Made by a program: the position numbers and the translations under genes. Below the pieces are notes generated by a model, which was given only the letters and a program-made list of their open reading frames with translations, did no database searches and had not been told where the DNA came from. Of a stretch of 64,000 nt of DNA, positions 34,709 to 46,480 are shown piece by piece; within the stretch, counting starts at the first letter, position 1, and the number at the start of each line of letters is the position of its first letter. Origin of the DNA: Adiantum capillus-veneris (Eukaryota > Streptophyta > Polypodiopsida > Polypodiales > Pteridaceae); NCBI GenBank assembly GCA_014529385.2, contig CM043965.1, positions 59,242,933 through 59,306,932 of the forward strand. Direction: 5' to 3'.

Positions 34709-37700
34709 ATGGCTGACAGACCAGATGATGTGACTGAAGAGGTTTCCTCTTCACAGGGTCAACAGACACATGAAGTGGGTGAGTCCTCAAGACCACCACA
34801 GACTGATGATGATATATTCAGGACCCAGTTGGCTACTGCTGTGGCTATGTTCACACAAGTAATGCAGAATCCGAGGTTTTTAGCCTTTCTGCAACCTCCG
34901 GTTCCGTCTCAGCAAGTTGGGTCACTGGATCATATTCAAAAGCCTGTTAAGGCTCGAACACAGGTGATTCATACCGCACAGTCAATGGAAACACCTGTAC
35001 ACTTGACGGAGAACATGCAGTCTCCACAACGTATGCCTAAGGTGCAAGAACAGGTGGCTGAGATGCCAGTCTTTCAAGCTGTACCAATTCAGCCCGCCAC
35101 CTTTCAACCGCCTATAGCTGGTTCTAATGGGCAGGGAAGCAACTTACAGGCTATGCAACAGGTCTTCCCACCACCTTCAGTACACCCTGGCTATTTTGGA
35201 GGTGGATCCGTATTCCAGAGCATGGCTGGTCATGCACCTGGAAATCAGTTTTATACGCCAGGAACAGTGTTTGCGGGTGCTCAAACGATGATGCCTAACC
35301 CCATGTACAGTGTCATGGGTATGCAACCAGGGTTTCAAAGCACTCAGGGACAATTTGGGATGCCACAAGCAAATTTTGGTATGGCTGGAATTACAAATCA
35401 GCAGCCAAATATGGCGTTTCCAAGTCAAGTTAATAGCGGCCAAGGAACACAGATGAACCCTAATAGTGTTCCCATGTTTCAGTCACTTCCATATGACAAT
35501 TTAACGCCGCTGGAGAGGCCAACTCCGTACAAAGAAGGTGGCAAAGGAGTGTCATTCACGACCTTTACAGGGTTTGATGACAGGAAGAAGGCTCTTTCAT
35601 TCCTCCAGCAGTTTGATAAGGCCTATGCAGGGGGAAACTTTACAGAGGCTTCAAAGGTCCGCAAGGCAGCCACTTTCTTGACAGGGAATGCGGGACAATG
35701 GTGGACAACTTTATTGCTTAAAGGGCAAGCTCCGTCCACATGGATTTACTTCAAGCAGATTTTTGCAGCAGCATGGTTATCTGATGACTTTGAAGCAGAT
35801 GTCATGACAGAATGGCACCAGCTTAATGCTGCCACTTGCAGAAATCTGGATGATTACAATCGGAAGTTTTGGAAAGCTCTACTTCCAGTAACTTCCTATA
35901 GGTTTGTGCCATTGACAGAACAGATTGAAAAATACTGTTGTGGCCTACCTAAAGGATTGAGAAAGTACTGCACGAAGACAAAAGTCACTACTTTGACGCA
36001 GCTCATCGAGGTAGCAAACACTGGCAATGGTTTGCTCAAGGGAGAAGATTGTGAATTTAACACTGGCGTCAAGGCAGGATCAGGCAAGAAAAATTCAGCC
36101 AAGAAGCACGTTCCCAATGAGGCTCCAAAAGGGACTCAGGAGTCGGCCAACACAGGGAAAGACAAAGCTACGGCTGAATCAGAAAAAGGACCAGCAAAGA
36201 AATGGAAAAGACGTTTTCCTCGCAAGTCAGAAGAGCAAAAGAAGGTCCTAAGGACAGAGAACAAATGCTTTATATGTGAGCAGCCTGGCCACATTGCTTA
36301 CAACTGTCCTACAAAGAAAAGGCCAGCTGATTCTGAAGACAAGGAGGACAGGAAAGGAAAGAAGCCCATGGCTGGTCTAGTGCCAGATATGGTGGGCGAC
36401 AAGCCAAATTCAGATGCAAGTGAGCTTTGCAGAGCATGGGGAAAGGTTAGGGATCAAACAGTGCTTATCTTCTTTGATCCAGGTGCTAAAGCCAACTTTA
36501 TTTCCCCAGAATTGGCTTCAAAGTTGGGAATCAGACCTGAAGAGATGGGGTATACAGCAGAGGCAGGTTTGGCATGTCCTGGCCATACAGAGGCTGTGAC
36601 ACCCATCATTGGAAAGTTGCGTCTACATATCCAGTCCTATGTAGATGCTGAAGAATTCTACATCATGCCACTGGACGGATGTGATGTGTTGTTAGGTATT
36701 CCTTGGTTATTTCGTGTACAGGGAATCATGGATGCCTACAACAAAAAGATCACTGTACAGAGCAGGGGAAAGACTCACATTCTGGATGTAAAGCTTAAAG
36801 GGGAGTCTATTCCTACTGTATCAGCTTCTGCTATTACTTCTGTAATGAAAAAGCATCTTTCTGCGTACTTGGTTTTTGCACGTGAAGTGTCAGATTGTGA
36901 TGAATCAAATTTATCTGTGCTAGATAAAGAAAGGTCAATGTTTTTACAACAGTATAGTGACTGTTTTTCCGATTCATTACCGTCTCAATTACCGCCAGAG
37001 AGACCCGAGGACCATGCGATAGATTTGGTGCCAGGCAGTAGCCCACCAAATAAGCCTCCGTACAGGGTTAGTGCGGCTCAGCAGAAAGAGATAATGGGCC
37101 AAGTACAGGAGCTGTTAGAAAAGGGGCTGATTCAGCCCAGTTCATCTCCATTCTGTTCTCCAGTGTTGTTGGTGCAGAAAAAGGATGGCTCATGGCGTAT
37201 GTGCATCGACTACCGTGCACTAAACAAGAATACCATCAAGAATAGGTTTCCTATACCTAGAATTGATGATATTATGGACAAATTAGAAGGAGCAGCTATG
37301 TTTAGCAGGATAGATCTAAAGAGTGGGTATCATCAGATCCGCATTAGATCAGAGGATGTGCACAAGACTGCTTTTAGAACAACGTTTGGCCTTTACGAAT
37401 TTTTAGTGATGCCCTTTGGTCTCACAAATGCTCCTGCTACGTTTAATAGGATGATGGACAGAATTTTCCGTCCACACCAGCAGTTTGTTGGTACGTTCTT
37501 TGATGACATGATAGTCTATTCAAAGAATGGAGAGGAGCATAGGCATCACTTGGCCATTGTGTTCAAAGAGCTACGCAGTCATAGGTTGCTCATCAATGCA
37601 AAGAAAAGTGAGTTTTTTCTGGAAGAGATTCACTTTCTGGGACACATTGTCTCAAAGGATGGTGTCAGAATGGATCCTGCAAAAGTCGAAGCGATCAAGT

Positions 37701-39772
37701 CATGGCCAAATTTGAAGACGGTGCATGATGTCCGAAGCTTTTTGGGACTATGCTCCTATTACAGAAGGTTTATCCGAAATTTCGCTGAGATTGCTTCACC
37801 TTTACATGCTCTTCAAAAGAAGGCAGTCACCTTTAGATGGACACAAAAAGAGATTTCAGCTTTTAATCTCTTAAAGGAAAAGATGACTTCAGATCCAGTC
37901 ATTGTGTTGCCAGATCTTAGGAAGTCATTTGTGGTCCAGTGTGATGCCTGCGGTAGTAGCATTGGTGCAGTGGTAATGCAAGATGGCAGGGTAGTAGCCT
38001 ATGAGAGCAGAATTTTGCAAGGGCCAGAGATGACCATGCAGGTCTATGAGAAAGAATTACTGGCTGTGATTCATGCGCTCTTAAGTTGGAAACACTACCT
38101 GCTAGGTGCAGACTTTGTTGTCCAAACGGACCATCAGACCTTGCGATACTTCTTGACACAGACAAAGTTATCTGAGAAGCATATGCGATGGGCAAATATC
38201 TTGTCCATGTTCCATTTTCAGATTGTGCATGTGGAAGGCAAGAAGAACGTTGTGGCTGATGCCTTGTCAAGGAAGCCACAAATTTCAGCTGTGTCGATTC
38301 CTTATCATCATGAACTTGATGATATGAGAGAACAGTATGCAAATGATGAAGATTTTGCAAGGGTCTTCGAGCAACTGATGGATGGACAACGTCATGAACA
38401 CTATCTTCTTAAAGACGGGTTCATGATGATGCATGGCAGATTGTGTGTCACAAAGCCATTGCGACGCAAAGTTATGGAAGAGAGTCATGTCCCACCGTAT
38501 GCAGGGCATCGTGGTATCGATGCTACAGTTAAAGCGGTAGAGACATTCTTCTATTGGCCTACATTGAGAAGGGATGTGGATGCCTTTGTGCGAGAATGCC
38601 TAATATGCCAAAAGGTCAAGTTTGACAGGCAAAAGGCACCAGGGTTATTGCAACCACTACCTATTCCAGATAAACCATGGGAAAGTATTGCTATGGATTT
38701 TATCTTTGATCTTCCGAGAACGCAGACAGGAAATGATGGTATTTGGACCATTATTTGCAGATTTAGCAAACAGGCTCATTTTATTCCTGTCAGGAAGAAG
38801 ATAAAGCCAGATCAGATGGCACGCTTGTTTATGAGCAATATTTTCAAGTATCATGGCATGCCACAGTCGATTATTAGCGACCGTGATCCACGCATGACTA
38901 GTTTGTTCTGGAGAGGCTTGTTTGAGAATATGGGTACCACGCTCAAATTCTCTTCGTCATTTCATCCTCAAACAGATGGGCAGTCAGAAGAGGCAAATTC
39001 TACTGTCCTAGATCTGCTGAAGTGCTATGTGTCAGAGCATAAAGGAAAGTGGGAGCAGTATTTGCCATTGGTGGAGTATGCATACAATAATACAGTGCAT
39101 TCATCAACTAGCAAGGCACCTTTTGAGATAGTTGAAGGTGGCAAGAAAGTTCCTCCCATACTGCATACAAAGGACAAGATATTTGAAGCAGATAAGTATG
39201 TTCAGGACATGGATGAAATGTACAAGAAGGTCAAAGTGGCCTTAGAAAGGACTCAGGCAAAGCAAAAGAAAGCAGCTGATCGTCACCGTCGTGAAGTGGT
39301 ATATTCACTTGGTGATTGGGTGCTTTTACGCTTTGAAAAGGCAAGGTTAAAGAAGATGAAGGGCAAGGAAAGACTGTTTCCAAAGCTCAACATGCGTTAC
39401 TATGGGCCTTTTCAAGTATGCGACATAATCAGTGATGTTGCATATAGGCTGAAATTGCCTGACAGTTGGAAGATTCACAATGCGTTTCATGTGAGTCTTC
39501 TCAGACCCTATGTGGGTGATGTGCCAGAAGATATGTCAGCTGAAGATCAGCCGGAAGTCGAGGAACTTGACGAGATCTTGGTCCCTGAACAGATTTTGGC
39601 ACACAAAGAAAGGAAAGTGAAAGGCAAGGTTGCTAGGCGTTACTTGGTAAAGTTCAGAAACTATCCACCAATGGATGCTAAGTGGATGGAAGAAGGTGAA
39701 CTTGCAGAGTCACCAACTGTGTTATCACTTTACCTGGAAGCCTTCGATTTGCAACCTACCTTGACCCCTTGA
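34709..39772 (+). CDS. Gypsy-1 gag-pol polyprotein (chromovirus-like), intact
   Basis: One frame of 1687 aa from ATG 34709; the frame is open from 34658. Order: Gln/Pro-rich N-terminus; gag capsid region (ALSFLQQFDKAYAGGNF, about 35600); CCHC knuckle CFICEQPGHIAYNC (36266-36307); aspartic protease with DPGA at 36476-36487; RT with YRALNK, IDLKSGYHQI and FFDD (37496-37507); RNase H (QCDACGSSIGAV); integrase with an H-H-C-C zinc region and core residues in MDF, SDRDP and QSEEAN; then a chromodomain-like end (VPEQILAHK...KWMEEGELAE). The protease has proline where Thr or Ser is usual after the catalytic Asp. No stop codon separates gag and pol. It is probably expressed from the 5' LTR. Confidence 0.95.
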   Translation: MADRPDDVTEEVSSSQGQQTHEVGESSRPPQTDDDIFRTQLATAVAMFTQVMQNPRFLAFLQPPVPSQQVGSLDHIQKPVKARTQVIHTAQSMETPVHLTENMQSPQRMPKVQEQVAEMPVFQAVPIQPATFQPPIAGSNGQGSNLQAMQQVFPPPSVHPGYFGGGSVFQSMAGHAPGNQFYTPGTVFAGAQTMMPNPMYSVMGMQPGFQSTQGQFGMPQANFGMAGITNQQPNMAFPSQVNSGQGTQMNPNSVPMFQSLPYDNLTPLERPTPYKEGGKGVSFTTFTGFDDRKKALSFLQQFDKAYAGGNFTEASKVRKAATFLTGNAGQWWTTLLLKGQAPSTWIYFKQIFAAAWLSDDFEADVMTEWHQLNAATCRNLDDYNRKFWKALLPVTSYRFVPLTEQIEKYCCGLPKGLRKYCTKTKVTTLTQLIEVANTGNGLLKGEDCEFNTGVKAGSGKKNSAKKHVPNEAPKGTQESANTGKDKATAESEKGPAKKWKRRFPRKSEEQKKVLRTENKCFICEQPGHIAYNCPTKKRPADSEDKEDRKGKKPMAGLVPDMVGDKPNSDASELCRAWGKVRDQTVLIFFDPGAKANFISPELASKLGIRPEEMGYTAEAGLACPGHTEAVTPIIGKLRLHIQSYVDAEEFYIMPLDGCDVLLGIPWLFRVQGIMDAYNKKITVQSRGKTHILDVKLKGESIPTVSASAITSVMKKHLSAYLVFAREVSDCDESNLSVLDKERSMFLQQYSDCFSDSLPSQLPPERPEDHAIDLVPGSSPPNKPPYRVSAAQQKEIMGQVQELLEKGLIQPSSSPFCSPVLLVQKKDGSWRMCIDYRALNKNTIKNRFPIPRIDDIMDKLEGAAMFSRIDLKSGYHQIRIRSEDVHKTAFRTTFGLYEFLVMPFGLTNAPATFNRMMDRIFRPHQQFVGTFFDDMIVYSKNGEEHRHHLAIVFKELRSHRLLINAKKSEFFLEEIHFLGHIVSKDGVRMDPAKVEAIKSWPNLKTVHDVRSFLGLCSYYRRFIRNFAEIASPLHALQKKAVTFRWTQKEISAFNLLKEKMTSDPVIVLPDLRKSFVVQCDACGSSIGAVVMQDGRVVAYESRILQGPEMTMQVYEKELLAVIHALLSWKHYLLGADFVVQTDHQTLRYFLTQTKLSEKHMRWANILSMFHFQIVHVEGKKNVVADALSRKPQISAVSIPYHHELDDMREQYANDEDFARVFEQLMDGQRHEHYLLKDGFMMMHGRLCVTKPLRRKVMEESHVPPYAGHRGIDATVKAVETFFYWPTLRRDVDAFVRECLICQKVKFDRQKAPGLLQPLPIPDKPWESIAMDFIFDLPRTQTGNDGIWTIICRFSKQAHFIPVRKKIKPDQMARLFMSNIFKYHGMPQSIISDRDPRMTSLFWRGLFENMGTTLKFSSSFHPQTDGQSEEANSTVLDLLKCYVSEHKGKWEQYLPLVEYAYNNTVHSSTSKAPFEIVEGGKKVPPILHTKDKIFEADKYVQDMDEMYKKVKVALERTQAKQKKAADRHRREVVYSLGDWVLLRFEKARLKKMKGKERLFPKLNMRYYGPFQVCDIISDVAYRLKLPDSWKIHNAFHVSLLRPYVGDVPEDMSAEDQPEVEELDEILVPEQILAHKERKVKGKVARRYLVKFRNYPPMDAKWMEEGELAESPTVLSLYLEAFDLQPTLTP

Positions 39773-40345
39773 GTTTCAAAGCTAAATGGATTGTCAGTGT
39801 GACAATGGCTTCTGAAACAAATGATGTACAAGGTATTTAAAGTGAGCTCAAATCAAATACCTGTTACATGAATGTTAGAGCTGTACAGATTGTCAGTTTC
39901 GCAATTGCTCTTATGGAATGTCCAAAAGTTTGATTAGTGCTATAGAAGTGAGTATTTCTTGTCAGTTTGTCAAGAATACAGTGATTGCTTCTATTGAAGA
40001 GTACATGTGTAACTGCATTCTTAAACTGTCGGTTTGGGTATGCTCCAAAGTGTTACGGGATCCAACGTGTACTATAAGACAGTGGCAAAATGTGCAGCTA
40101 CCATTTTGTCATTGGAAAGTTAGTGACTCAAAGCAATGGCAGAGTCCGAAGCTACCACTATGTCATTGGGACAGGGTTCACACGCAGGCAATACATGAGT
40201 CGACGAGGTGTTGAATACACCAGGGTTGACAATGAGCATGTATGTGTCGTATATGTGTTGACAGGTGTTGAATACATCAGTGTTGACAGTAAGCATGTAC
40301 GATATAGATGCAAACGAGGACGTTTGAGATTTCAAGAGGGGGGTA
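39773..40345 (+). other. Gypsy-1 3' untranslated spacer and polypurine tract
   Basis: About 570 bp between the pol stop and the 3' LTR. It contains loose internal repeats (GTGTTGAATACACCAGGGTTGA near 40208 against GTGTTGAATACATCAGTGTTGA near 40265, and TTGTCAGT words near 39790-39965). It ends with TTTCAAGAGGGGGGTA, the plus-strand primer tract. Confidence 0.85.
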
Positions 40346-41823
40346 TGTCACCAGCGTGTGACTACTATCTATCCTTTTTGTTGATTTCTTTCTTATTATC
40401 TATTTACTTTCACTTTTTGGAAACACCCCTCGGGAAATCTAACTGCCCTGCATTGCATAGCTAGTGTGGAACTGTCCAGAGGGAGTCCAGGCCTGAGGGC
40501 AAGAGAGCACTAAGGTTGGACAAGGACTATGGTTAGCCAAGTGGGGTCATTGACTAGCCAAAGTGGAATCCTTTGCTACAGAGGCTACATTTCAGTTTTG
40601 GATGTGGCCGCAGTGTACAAAGAGGGTCGGATGACCTAGAAAGATACAATGGCAGCATCTCCTAAAATTTAGGGAACTGCTATTTTGGGACCTGAAAATG
40701 TCTTCGCGTCATTACGTGCAGTTTGACATGGGGATCATTTTGTTACTCTGTGGCCAAGTCAACAGAGGCTGCAGGTGAGATATTTTTAGACCCGAGGGTC
40801 TAAAGCGGGAAAATGCACAAATGAGTGACACTTGGCACTTTGAGGCCAGTTTACTACTTATAGAGAAGGCAAAAACGTGATTTATAGTTGGGAGGCTCAT
40901 TTTGCAAGTCTCTGTCACAGGTTAAGAGCTATGGAGTGCTTGCTTTCCCTCTTATGCACAGTGCGGTGCCAGGAGTGATGCCCTGCACGCTACGCACTGC
41001 CCTCTCTCTCCCCTTTGGCAGTATGTTATGCCCCTCTAGTGGGCTCTTCATTTGACCAATGTACAGTTGTGTGGGTTCATGCGCGATTGCCGAGGCAAGA
41101 GCCTCTTGCACAGGTACTGGATTAGCTAGCGGCTAATCCCCCCGCAGGTACAAGTGAATTCGGAGAGGTTTCACGCCAGAAATCTCGTCCGATTCAAAGG
41201 GCAAGTAGCCCTACAGGTGCGGGAGCTCGAGGACTTGCTAGGGATGCGACCGGCACGCGAAACGGAGCCCGAAACAGTGAATTACAGCCTGCTGTGTATT
41301 TTTGCAGGTTTAGGGTTTTGGCCCTAAACGGACCCTAATACCCCCAGGAGGTTCGGGGACGCAAGGGGACCGCTGTACAGGCGATCTGGCGCATTTTCAG
41401 GGGCTGAAAACAGAGAATTCAGCGTGCTGCAGATTCTCGCCAGGTTTTGCAAAGTGCCCGTATGCGTCGGGAAAGTCAGTCAATGCGTGGGAATACTGAC
41501 CGTGAAGGGTTCTAGTACAGTTATGCTGCCGAAATCGGGCTGGAACAGTGGAAATTCAGCCGAGTTTGTGCGGGGCAGCTTGTAGGAACCACAGCGTTTA
41601 TTCCCTCTTTTGAACAATAAAGAAATACCGAAAGGGGCGCCTAAGTTAGGGGCCAATCTGGTGTCCGTCTACTCATACAGGTGCAATCTAGCAGCCTGTA
41701 TCCCTCTCCCCTTTGTTGTGTCTTGAAAGTACAGGTAAAATAGACGACTAATAATGGGTGAAAGCTAAATCAAGGTTTAAAGTAAAGTCTACCGCCCTTT
41801 TTGGATTGAACAGGCCGGTTACA
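40346..41823 (+). repeat. Gypsy-1 3' LTR (1478 bp)
   Basis: Same length as the 5' LTR, at a constant offset of 7223 bp. No mismatch was found by eye. Confidence 0.97.
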
Positions 41824-41828
41824 CACCA
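41824..41828. repeat. Right TSD of Gypsy-1 (CACCA)
   Basis: Identical to 33118-33122. Confidence 0.93.
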
Positions 41829-42055
41829 CCCCCGAAATCTGCTTTCAAGAAACCTTCTGATCCCACACAATATTCAGAGAAGGAACTAGAAGACGTGGTT
41901 GATGCATGGATTGCTCAGCTTTTTGACGCACAGAAGAAAGCATGGCAAAAAGCAAAACAAAAGCACTGACTTTCCAGGTTGTTTGGGTCGTCAGTCGAAT
42001 TTTGACAAGGCAAAGAAACAGAAGAACCATGTTCGATTTGAAGGAGTACCCAGTT

Positions 42056-42087
<32 letters not shown>

Positions 42088-45000
42088 AGTTCTTCTAGCT
42101 TTTCAGATTCGAGCGAAGAAGACAAAAAAGGTAAAAAGCGAAGCAAGAAACAAAGCTTCGGAAAGGGCAAGAAAAAGGCAAAGAAGGCTAAATCTCGCCC
42201 AGAGACTGACAGTTCTACTGAGGACTCGTCTACAGACAGCTCACATTCTGATGACGGAACTTTTATGCGAACAAGAAGAATTTTTACAAAGCCAACCTGT
42301 ATGACTTTCTCGAAGATAAAAGCAAGAAAGTCCGAGAGCTTAAGGAAGGTGGCCACTCAATCAAGTGCTTCGAAGGCTTTGTCTTTTATACAGCAGTTTG
42401 ACATCGCTTTCGCGGGAGGACGCTATTCAGAGCACTCCAAGATTCGGAGAGCTACCTCTTCCTTTAAGGGGAATGCTCGTACTTGGAGATCCACGCTTCT
42501 TTTAAACAAGACTGCGCCAATTAAATGGCTGAAATTTAAGACGCTTTTTATTTCTTCTTGGTTGACGCAAGAATATGAACGAGATGTACGAGCTGCTTGG
42601 AACCATCTTCGGATGACCAAGAAAGATACAATCAATGCTTATTGTGAAAGATTCTGAAGCTCTTTCCTACCCGCCTCTTCATTCAAGAAGATCTCATTCA
42701 AAGAACAGATTGAGCGGTTTACCTTGGGTCTACCTACACAGATCCAAGATCACTCCTTGGAATAGAAGTCAGCTTCTATTCAGGAGTTGATGAGTCATGC
42801 CAAGCAGGGCTTTGCCATTCCCTCTGGCAGTCTGACCTACCCCACAGATGAGGCCATGACACAACGAGCCGAACAGACTTCTGGGAATGAAAAAAGAAAG
42901 AAAAAGAGCAACCCAGAGAAAAAGGATGCACGACCCAAGCTTACTCCTGAGGAGAGAGCTCGCTTCATCAGAAAGCCGAACTGCTTTGGATGCGGGGATC
43001 GTGGACATATCTCCGCGAAGTGCCCTAAATAGGCACAGAAAGAACAGAATGATAAAGACGACAACAAGCCTGAGAGTTCGAGAGCAGCTGAGGAATGTGG
43101 CAGAAAAGGCAGATAGAAAAGCAGAATTGGTACCACTGGGCGTGGGACCTGCACCGAATCTAATGAATGAAAGTACAAACTTTGCCGCTTTTGGGGCAAA
43201 GTGAAGGATTAGGAAGCTCTTTTGAAGGAGCCAAGGCCAACTTCTTTTCACTTGGAATTGGCGGCTCGATTTGGAATTACGCCCGACAGTCTGGCGTCAC
43301 AAGCGGAGGTAGTTCGATTGGCACCCGGATGGGACGTTGCCATTACACCGAGCATTGGCAAACTTTGTTTGCAATGACAGGGGTGTTCAAGGCACGCGAG
43401 TGACGTTCTACTCAGGATCCCTTGGTACCACAAGAACTACGCCGTGGTTGACTACCGGGCCGAGAAAGCGACTTTGATAAATGAAGGGCTTAGAGATTGT
43501 ACTTGATGAACTTCAGTTTCTTACTCATTCTTTTCGGAGAGAATTGAACGATGGATAAAGGTTGAATATGTTTTGACCTGATCTAAAGAACGCCAAAATT
43601 TTTCTCCACACTCATGCCGATTGCTTTTGAGAGAGCCTGAAGATCATACCACTGATCTAATACCTCGAAGCACGTCACCGAACCAGCCACCCTACCGTGT
43701 GAGCCGAGCACAGAATGAAGAGATTATGAACCAAGTGAAAGACCTCTTGGAAAAGGGTCTTGTCCAGCCTAGTACTTCACTGTATTGCTCTCTAGTGTTG
43801 TTGGTTTTGACGAAAGACGGATCTTTCTTTGACAGGATTTTTCAAGAGTACAGGCTATTTGTTGGCACTTTCTTTGACGACATCATTGTTTTCTCCAAGA
43901 ATGAGGCACAACACAGAGATCATCTGCTTCAAGTCTTTCAGGCATTACGCGATCACACGTTAGTGATTAATGCAAAGAAAATTGAATTTTTCCTACCAGA
44001 GATACACTTTTTGGGACACATTGTGTCAGCAGCAGCAGGAGTGCAAATGGACCCAGCGAAGATAGAGACTATCGGTGATTGGCCCGATTTGAGGAATGTC
44101 CATGAAGTTAGAAGCTTCTTGGGACTGTGTTCTACTACAGGCGCATACCCTGACACAAAAAGGAGTACCTTTTTCGTAGGGACCCACAGAGGTGACTCCC
44201 TTTCGGACATTGAAAGAGAAATTGACTACGGGACCTATGTTGACTTTGGCGGACTTGCAGAAGTCATTTGAAGTGTATTGTGATGCTTGTGGTCGTAGTC
44301 TGGGTGCGGTCTTGATGCAAGAAGGCCATGTCATAGCTTACGAGAGCGGTTTGTTCTCTAAGCCGGAGATGATAGCACAGATCTATGAGAAAGAGCTTTT
44401 GGCGGTCATCCATGCTCTTACTCAGTGGCGGCATTACCTACCCAGAGCGGATTTTACTGTCTTTACAGACCATCAGAGTTTGCGCTACTTCTTGTCACAG
44501 AAGTAGCTTTCGGAAAAGCAGATGCGGTGGGCAAACATCTTGTCACAGTTCCACTTCCAGATTGTCCATGTGCAGGGACAGAAGAATGTGATGGGAGATG
44601 CTTTGTCTCGGAAACCGTTGGTTCTAGCTATTTCCGGGATACATCATAGGAGCTTCGAGGATATGGTCGATCAGTATGCCACAGATACAGATTTTGCAGA
44701 AATTTTCACACAGATACGGGATGGGGAGACAGTAGCGGGATACTCCCTTCGGGAAGGCTACTTGATGAGAAAGACTATGTTGTGTGTTACACAGCCATTG
44801 AGGGATAAGGTTATGATTGAATGCCACTGTCCACCTTTTACGAGTCACCGCGGCATTGCTACCACCATGAAAGGGGTAGAGAGATACTTCTCTTGGCCGT
44901 GACTCAAAAAGGACGTGGAAGAGTTGTGCGCAGTATGCCAGAAGGTCAAGTTTGACAGGCATAAGACACAGCGATTGTTACACCCTTTTACCCATACCAT

Positions 45001-45979
45001 CCCGCCCCTGGGAAAGTATTGAAATGGATTTCATTTTTGATCTCCCGATTACACAGAATGATCAGGATGATTTTCCGATTACATGGCACGTATGAGATGA
45101 TTGTCTTCGACAGAGACCCTAAATTTATGAGTTTGTTTTCGAAGACAATTTGGGAGAACATTGGCACGAGGTTGCTGTTCTCGTCATCGTTCCACTTGCA
45201 GACTGACGGGCAATCTGAGATTGCCAATTCAGTGGTTTTAGATTTATTGAAGTCTTGTATCTTGAATCAGAAGACTCAATGGGAAAAGAACTTACCTTTG
45301 GTGGAATTTGCCTACAATAACACGATACACTCTTCGACGGGGAAGACGCCATGTGAGATTGTTGAAAGTGCTGCGAAGGTTCCATCCTTGCTGAGCACGA
45401 AAGAGTTAGATATTGGAAGCGGCTGAATATTCGTGAGATTTGGATACGGCTTTTGCCAAGGTTCGCAAGACTTTGCAAGAGTCTCAAGAACGACAGAAAA
45501 AGGCACCGGATCGCCATCGTCGCGCCTTGAAATTGAAGGAGGATGATTGGGTGCTCTTACGTTTTGAGAAGGCACGCCTACGAAAGAAAAAGGGAAACGA
45601 GAGGCTTTTTCCAAAGCTTAGTATGTGATACTACGGACCTTTCCAGATTACTGACAAGATAAATGATGTCTCCTTCCGATTGAAACTGCCACATAATTGG
45701 AGGATTCACAATGCATTGCATGTGAATCTCTTGAAACCTGTTAAGGGTGATGTGCCTAATGATGGGGAGCCTGATGAGCAACCCGAAGTGGAAGAAAACC
45801 AGGAGATCCTTGTTCCTGAACAGATTTTGGCACATAATGATACGAAGAAAGGTAAAGTCCGAAGGCGGTTCTTGGTTAAGTTCAAGAACTTTCCTGGATT
45901 TGATGCGAAGTGGATGGAGGAGGAGGACCTAGCAGATACTCCTTGGATTGTGAAACTTTACCTCGATGTTTTGGTTTAG

Positions 45980-46475
45980 CATAGTCTACTCCAAACAGAA
46001 CCCAGAATTCAGCTTGGCCGGAGATCTGGTGCAGTGGGATGCACAAGAGGGGAGTCACTCCGCTCCTTTGTCAACAGATGCCTTGATTTTGATACTAAAG
46101 TCACTGATGTCTCTTTGAGCTTCAGGGATACTGAGAGCTTACAGTATTCTGCTGGATGACTTTATGAAATGAAATTCCTGATAATGATACTGATTTGTTC
46201 TTGACTTCCTGTGAGTGCAGGAACTGATAGCCGAAATGACTGCAGCATTTTGGTCTGATTGATCTCGAATAGACATGGTTGCAATAGGGGTTAGTCAATC
46301 GGACATCGATGAGGTCCCGATTGGACCTATATGTGATTGCTAGCTACATTGCCGATAAATCATGGTCTAAGATCCGAATGAATGTTGAATGTCATGTGAT
46401 GTCCTGTGATGTCTGGTGATGACCTATGATGTCGTGTGATGTGACTGTCGATTTTATACATGTGCTAGATGTGTG
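45980..46475 (+). other. Gypsy-3 3' spacer, left of element E
   Basis: Non-coding, with repeated GATGTC/TGATGT words near 46390-46440. It continues at 49928-50031 after element E and leads to the Gypsy-3 polypurine tract. Confidence 0.7.
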
Positions 46476-46480
46476 TTCCT
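46476..46480. repeat. Left TSD of element E (TTCCT)
   Basis: Matches 49923-49927. Confidence 0.9.

Larger units (their letters stand above)
33123..41823 (+). mobile_element. Gypsy-1: complete, young Ty3/gypsy element (8701 bp)
   Basis: Two 1478-bp LTRs (33123-34600, 40346-41823) with no difference found on line-by-line reading, TSD CACCA, a single uninterrupted gag-pol frame, and a polypurine tract (CAAGAGGGGGGTA, 40333-40345). Identical LTRs mean very recent insertion or recent gene conversion. It inserted into the gag of Gypsy-3, a relative with similar protein and polypurine tract. Confidence 0.97.
32868..45979 (+). pseudogene. Gypsy-3 gag-pol, interrupted and decayed
   Basis: Gag starts at ATG 32868; Gypsy-1 splits it at 33122/41829. 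Downstream are a serine-run linker (42055-42100), a capsid-like stretch (ALSFIQQFDIAFAGGRYSEH), a CCHC knuckle CFGCGDRGHISAKC (42982-43023), RT (FFDD, 43870-43881), RNase H (YCDACGRSLGAVLMQEG), integrase zinc region and part of the core, and a chromodomain-like tail (VPEQILAHN...KWMEEEDLAD) to 45979. About 85 residues of the RT core, including motif A, are missing between 43820 and 43835; much of the protease and integrase middle is gone. Many stops and frameshifts. Its protein resembles Gypsy-1 throughout. Confidence 0.88.
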
